From assembly GCA_012514505.1 (NCBI GenBank), contig JAAZAD010000113.1, positions 1 through 45,695 of the forward strand: DNA of 45,695 nt, given 5' to 3'. The translations under genes were made by a program, and so were the position numbers. The stretch comes from Rhodococcus sp. (in: high G+C Gram-positive bacteria). Its GTDB lineage: Bacteria; Actinomycetota; Actinomycetes; Mycobacteriales; Mycobacteriaceae. Positions 42,288 through 45,695 of the stretch are shown here, in pieces (the stretch's first letter is position 1; the number at the start of each line of letters is the position of its first letter). Below the pieces are notes generated by a model. That model was not told the origin of the DNA. It saw nothing but the letters and a program-made list of their open reading frames with translations, and ran no database searches.

Positions 42288-43792
42288 TCCCGATGACTCT
42301 CTCCCGTATCGCGGAGATCGTCGGCGGCCGGTTGTCGGATGTGGACGACCCATCTCGAGTCGTATCCGGCAGTGTCGAGTTCGATTCGCGGAAGGTGACC
42401 TCGGGCGGTCTGTTCCTCGCCTTGCCGGGTGCGCGGGTCGACGGCCACGAGCACGCTGCGGCAGCTGTCCAAGCGGGCGCTGTCGCGGTGCTCGCCGCAC
42501 GCGAGGTCGGTGTACCCGCGATCGTCGTTCCGCCGATTCCACCGGAGACCGCCAGTCGTGCGATGGCGCTCGAACACGACCAGGACGGGTCCGGTGCGGC
42601 AGTCCTTGCTGCACTGGCGAAGTTGGCTCGGGCGGTGGTCGACGAGCTGACCGAATCGGGTCTCACCGTGATCGGGGTGACGGGTTCCGCAGGGAAGACC
42701 TCGACGAAGGATTTGATGGCGGCTGTCCTACGTCCACTGGGATCGGTGGTGGCGCCGCCCGGGTCGTTCAACAACGAACTCGGCCATCCCTGGACGGTGC
42801 TGCGCGCCACGGAGTCCACCGACTTCCTGGTGCTGGAAATGTCGGCGCGACACCGGGGCAACATCGCGGCGCTGGCCGCCATCGCGGTCCCGTCGATCGC
42901 GGTCGTGCTCAACGTGGGCACCGCGCACCTCGGGGAGTTCGGCTCACGGGAGGCCATCGCGGCGACGAAAGCCGAACTACCCCAAGCCGTTCCGCCCGGT
43001 GGTGCGGTGATCCTCAACGTCGACGACGCCACGGTGGCCGCGATGGCCGAGCTGACCCGCGCCCGGGTGGTCCGGGTCAGCAGGGAGCCGGGCGCGGCGG
43101 ACGTCGACGTGTGGGCCGATGCCGTCACGCTGGATGCGTTGGCGCGGCCACGCTTTCGGCTGCACGCCGCCGGTCGTCAGGTCGACGTCGCGCTGGCGGT
43201 GCACGGCGATCACCAGGTATCCAACGCGCTGTGCGCGGCGGCCGTCGCGCTGGAATGCGGCGCCACCATCGAACAGGTGGCAGGTGCGCTGGCCGCGGCG
43301 GGCCCGGTATCGCAGCACCGCATGGCGGTCGCGACCCGAGACGACGGCGTGACGATCGTCAACGACGCCTACAACGCCAACCCCGACTCGATGCGGGCCG
43401 GGTTGAAGGCGCTGGCCTGGATGGCGCGCGACGGTGGGGGACGCCGCAGCTGGGCGGTGCTCGGCGAGATGGCCGAACTCGGCGACGACGCGATATCCGA
43501 GCATGACGACATCGGTCGGCTTGCCGTGCGATTAGATGTGTCACGACTCGTCGTCGTAGGAACCGGGAGGGCTATGAGCGCCATGCACCACGGTGCGGTG
43601 ATGGAGGGATCGTGGGGCTCTGAGGCCACCATGGTCGCCGACGCCGACGCCGCGCTGGCGTTGCTGCGGGCCGAACTGCGGCCCGGCGACGTGGTGCTGG
43701 TCAAGGCGTCCAACGCGGCGGGGCTGGGCTCATTGGCCGACGCTTTGCTCGATCTTGGGGCCGCCGAGTCCACCGACGGGGACGACGGATGA
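42284..43792 (+). CDS. murF: UDP-MurNAc-pentapeptide synthetase MurF, composite sequence
   Basis: 502-residue ligase that adds D-Ala-D-Ala to the UDP-MurNAc-tripeptide. Conserved blocks are [39 protein letters not shown] (ATP loop), [41 protein letters not shown] and [13 protein letters not shown]. The protein is full length and intact. The DNA is not uniform: the first 60 codons have 13 A/T third positions, as in upstream genes, but after about 42741 these become rare and the sequence looks mycobacterial. The reading frame continues across the change, which falls in a highly conserved stretch. ATGA overlaps join it to murE and mraY. Confidence 0.93.
   Translation: MIPMTLSRIAEIVGGRLSDVDDPSRVVSGSVEFDSRKVTSGGLFLALPGARVDGHEHAAAAVQAGAVAVLAAREVGVPAIVVPPIPPETASRAMALEHDQDGSGAAVLAALAKLARAVVDELTESGLTVIGVTGSAGKTSTKDLMAAVLRPLGSVVAPPGSFNNELGHPWTVLRATESTDFLVLEMSARHRGNIAALAAIAVPSIAVVLNVGTAHLGEFGSREAIAATKAELPQAVPPGGAVILNVDDATVAAMAELTRARVVRVSREPGAADVDVWADAVTLDALARPRFRLHAAGRQVDVALAVHGDHQVSNALCAAAVALECGATIEQVAGALAAAGPVSQHRMAVATRDDGVTIVNDAYNANPDSMRAGLKALAWMARDGGGRRSWAVLGEMAELGDDAISEHDDIGRLAVRLDVSRLVVVGTGRAMSAMHHGAVMEGSWGSEATMVADADAALALLRAELRPGDVVLVKASNAAGLGSLADALLDLGAAESTDGDDG
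43530..43605 (+). other. Rare-codon island inside murF with an internal SD-ATG
   Basis: Within the very GC-rich part of murF, the codons for [16 protein letters not shown] include TTA, TCA, CGA, GTA, GGA, AGG and GCT, most of them rare in this segment. The stretch ends with GGGAGG 3 nt before an in-frame ATG at 43574. The cause is unknown; an overlapping nucleotide-level signal is possible. Confidence 0.5.
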
Positions 43793-44868
43793 GGCAGATC
43801 CTCATCGCCGTCGGCATCGCGCTGACGGTGTCGATCCTGCTGACCCCGGTGCTGATCCGGCTGTTCACCCGGCAGGGGTTCGGCCACGAGATCCGCGAGG
43901 ACGGGCCGCCGAGCCACCACAAGAAGCGGGGCACCCCGTCGATGGGCGGGGTGGCGATCGTCGCCGGGATCTGGGCCAGCTACCTGGGCACCCACCTGGT
44001 CGGCATCGTCATGGACGGCAAGGGCCCGTCGGCCTCGGGCCTGCTGGTGCTCAGCCTGGCCACCGCGCTCGGCCTGGTCGGCTTCCTCGACGACCTGATC
44101 AAGATCAGGCGGGCACGCAACCTCGGCCTGAACAAGACCGCCAAATCGGTCGGGATCCTGGCCGCCGCGGTGATCTTCGGGGTGCTGGCGCTGCAGTTCC
44201 CCAACGCCGACGGCCTGACGCCGGGCAGCGCCGAGCTGTCCTACGTCCGCGAGATCGCCACGGTCACGCTGCCGCCCGCGATCTTCGTGCTGTTCTGCGT
44301 CCTGATCGTCAGCGCCTGGTCGAACGCGGTGAACCTGACCGACGGCCTGGACGGGTTGGCGGCCGGCGCGATGGCCATGGTGTGTGCGGCCTACGTGCTG
44401 ATCACGTTCTGGCAGTTCCGCAACGCCTGCGCGATCACCCCCGGGCTCGGCTGCTACAACGTGCGCGATCCGCTGGACCTGGCGATCATCGCCGCGGCCA
44501 CCGCGGGCGCGTGCATCGGCTTCCTGTGGTGGAACGCCGCGCCGGCCAAGATCTTCATGGGCGACACCGGTTCGCTCGCACTCGGCGGCATCATCGCCGG
44601 GCTTTCGGTCGCCAGCCGCACCGAGATGCTCGCGGTGGTGCTCGGCGCGCTGTTCGTCGCCGAGGTGGTATCGGTGGTCGTGCAGGTCATGGCGTTCCGC
44701 ACCACCGGGCGCCGGGTGTTCCGCATGGTGCCGTTCCACCACCACTTCGAGCTGGTGGGCTGGGCGGAGACGACCGTCATCATCCGGTTCTGGCTGTTGA
44801 CGGCGATCGCCTGCGGGCTGGGGGTGGCGCTGTTCTACAGCGAATGGCTCACCACCGTCGGGGCCTGA
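43789..44868 (+). CDS. mraY: Phospho-MurNAc-pentapeptide transferase MraY
   Basis: 359-residue polytopic membrane enzyme that transfers phospho-MurNAc-pentapeptide to undecaprenyl phosphate, making lipid I. Signatures: [27 protein letters not shown] with the Asp pair, [27 protein letters not shown] and the histidine motif VPFHHHFEL. About ten membrane helices are visible. The ATG overlaps the murF stop. Its DNA has no A/T third position in the first 60 codons, unlike genes before 42.7 kb. It reads as a mycobacterial mraY. Confidence 0.95.
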   Translation: MRQILIAVGIALTVSILLTPVLIRLFTRQGFGHEIREDGPPSHHKKRGTPSMGGVAIVAGIWASYLGTHLVGIVMDGKGPSASGLLVLSLATALGLVGFLDDLIKIRRARNLGLNKTAKSVGILAAAVIFGVLALQFPNADGLTPGSAELSYVREIATVTLPPAIFVLFCVLIVSAWSNAVNLTDGLDGLAAGAMAMVCAAYVLITFWQFRNACAITPGLGCYNVRDPLDLAIIAAATAGACIGFLWWNAAPAKIFMGDTGSLALGGIIAGLSVASRTEMLAVVLGALFVAEVVSVVVQVMAFRTTGRRVFRMVPFHHHFELVGWAETTVIIRFWLLTAIACGLGVALFYSEWLTTVGA

Positions 44869-44869
44869 C

Positions 44870-45695
44870 GTGACCGACCTCGCTCCGCTGGTGCGCGGCG
44901 CCCGGGTGTTGGTGACCGGCGCCGGCCTCACCGGGCGCTCGGTCAGCGCCGTGCTCGAACCCACCGGCGTGCGGTTGACGATCTGCGACGACGACCCGTT
45001 GGCGCTGCAGCGGCTGATCACCCCCGCCGCCGTCGTGACGACCGCGCAGGCCGAGGCCAACATCGGCGACTACGCGCTGGTGGTCACCAGCCCGGGCTTC
45101 TCCCCGGCCACCCCGGTGCTGGCCGCCGCGGCCCGCGCGGGCGTGCCGATCTGGGGCGACGTCGAGCTGGCGTGGCGGCTGGACCGCGCGGGCCGGTTCG
45201 GGCCGCCGCGTCGCTGGCTGGTGGTGACCGGCACCAACGGCAAGACCACCACCACCTCGATGCTGTACGCGATGCTGGTCGCCGCGGGCCGGCGAGCGGT
45301 GCTGTGCGGCAACATCGGCAACCCGGTGCTCGACGTGCTCGCCGAACCGTCGGACATCTTGGCCGTCGAGCTGTCCAGCTTCCAGCTGCACTGGGCCCCA
45401 TCGGTGCGACCGGACGCCGGGGTGGTGCTCAACGTCGCCGAAGACCACCTGGACTGGCACGGGTCGCTGCAGGCCTACGCGCGCGACAAGGCCCGCGTGC
45501 TCGACGGCCGGGTCGCCGTGGTCGGGCTCGACGACCCGGTGGCCTCGGGCCTGCTCGAGACGGCCGCGGCGTCGGTGCGCACCGGTTTCCGGCTCGGGGA
45601 GCCGGGCCCGAATGAGCTCGGCGTGCGCGACGGGATGCTGATCGACAACGCGTTCGGCGACCAGGTGCGGCTGGCCGAGGTAGCCACGCTCCCAC
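44870..45695 (+). CDS. murD: UDP-MurNAc-L-alanine:D-glutamate ligase MurD, N-terminal part
   Basis: Partial gene of about 275 codons running off the window. GTG at 44870 is 1 nt after the mraY stop. The translation begins [29 protein letters not shown]. It continues with a Rossmann-like N-domain, the ATP loop [17 protein letters not shown] and [12 protein letters not shown] followed by [14 protein letters not shown], all MurD hallmarks. It adds D-glutamate to UDP-MurNAc-L-Ala. Composition is that of the mycobacterial-like segment. No stop codon occurs in frame before the window end. Confidence 0.93.
   Translation, partial: MTDLAPLVRGARVLVTGAGLTGRSVSAVLEPTGVRLTICDDDPLALQRLITPAAVVTTAQAEANIGDYALVVTSPGFSPATPVLAAAARAGVPIWGDVELAWRLDRAGRFGPPRRWLVVTGTNGKTTTTSMLYAMLVAAGRRAVLCGNIGNPVLDVLAEPSDILAVELSSFQLHWAPSVRPDAGVVLNVAEDHLDWHGSLQAYARDKARVLDGRVAVVGLDDPVASGLLETAAASVRTGFRLGEPGPNELGVRDGMLIDNAFGDQVRLAEVATLP

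Larger units (their letters stand above)
42741..45695. other. Segment of mycobacterial-like composition
   Basis: From about 42741-42840 to the window end, codon third positions are almost all G or C: 0 of the first 60 mraY codons (43789-43968) end in A or T, against 18 of 60 in murE (41820-41999) and 13 of 60 at the start of murF. CGC/CTG/GCC-type codons replace the GTT/CGT/GAA use seen upstream. The genes keep the normal order. The segment may come from a different organism by assembly error or by homologous recombination. Confidence 0.75.

Noticed and set aside
40533-42614. 693-codon minus-strand open frame opposite murE and murF
   Set aside because: Longer than murE itself but with low-complexity, Arg/His-rich translation, no start signal and no domain; it exists because stops are rare on the complement of GC-rich genes.
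43369-45063. 564-codon minus-strand open frame across murF, mraY and murD
   Set aside because: Antisense shadow in the most GC-rich part; repetitive Gln/Arg/Gly composition and three strong genes on the other strand.

Overview
The window looks like chromosomal DNA of a mycolic-acid actinomycete, most likely Rhodococcus or a close relative. It is GC-rich with many GTG starts and ATGA/GTGA stop-start overlaps. From memory, the gene order follows the Mycobacterium tuberculosis block Rv2196 (qcrB) down to Rv2155c (murD), and a CrtO-type carotene ketolase of the Rhodococcus kind is inserted in it. I could not run searches, so all family names come from motifs and remembered homologues.

Layout. 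1-3.1 kb: end of the cytochrome bc1-aa3 operon on the minus strand (ctaE, qcrC, qcrA, partial qcrB). 3.2-6.9 kb: a small unknown protein, trpD, a stand-alone Lrp-type ligand domain and a DEDDh exonuclease/GIY-YIG fusion. 7.3-9.4 kb: two NlpC/P60 peptidoglycan hydrolases, the first behind a promoter and a ydaO-type (cyclic di-AMP) riboswitch. 9.4-12.1 kb: a membrane-anchored HExxH protein, a 23-bp tandem repeat array and the PIM mannosyltransferase pimB'. 12.1-18.4 kb: fadD15-like ligase (minus), then a plus-strand run of two SRPBCC proteins, an ArsA/Get3-like ATPase, a CxxC protein, a ROK kinase and a PlsC acyltransferase. 18.5-23.0 kb: RNase AS-like nuclease, type II DAHP synthase, and PknL with four PASTA domains divergent from its Rv2175c-like partner.

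23.0-34.6 kb is a carotenoid region interleaved with older cell-envelope genes. The minus-strand order of transcription is prenyl synthase, crtI, mptA, crtB. A second minus-strand run is GNAT, crtO, CruF-like, lppM, glycosyltransferase. metF lies between them on the plus strand. The set suggests a keto, hydroxylated and possibly glycosylated monocyclic carotenoid; no lycopene cyclase is in the window. 34.6-35.9 kb: a consensus LexA (SOS) box and a perfect 16-bp hairpin ahead of a HEPN-type gene, then a DUF3040 membrane protein. 36.2-45.7 kb: the dcw division and cell-wall cluster (MraZ boxes, mraZ, rsmH, ftsL-like, pbpB, murE, murF, mraY, partial murD).

The most striking anomaly is inside murF. 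Base and codon use change abruptly near 42.74-42.84 kb: 18 of 60 murE codons checked end in A or T, against 0 of the first 60 mraY codons. The DNA downstream looks mycobacterial. This is either a recombination junction or, more likely, a chimeric assembly joined at a conserved murF stretch. Other points of interest are the SOS box with hairpin, the 23-bp array of overlapping mini-ORFs, a perfect palindrome across the pimB' start codon and an in-frame repeat next to the phytoene synthase active site.
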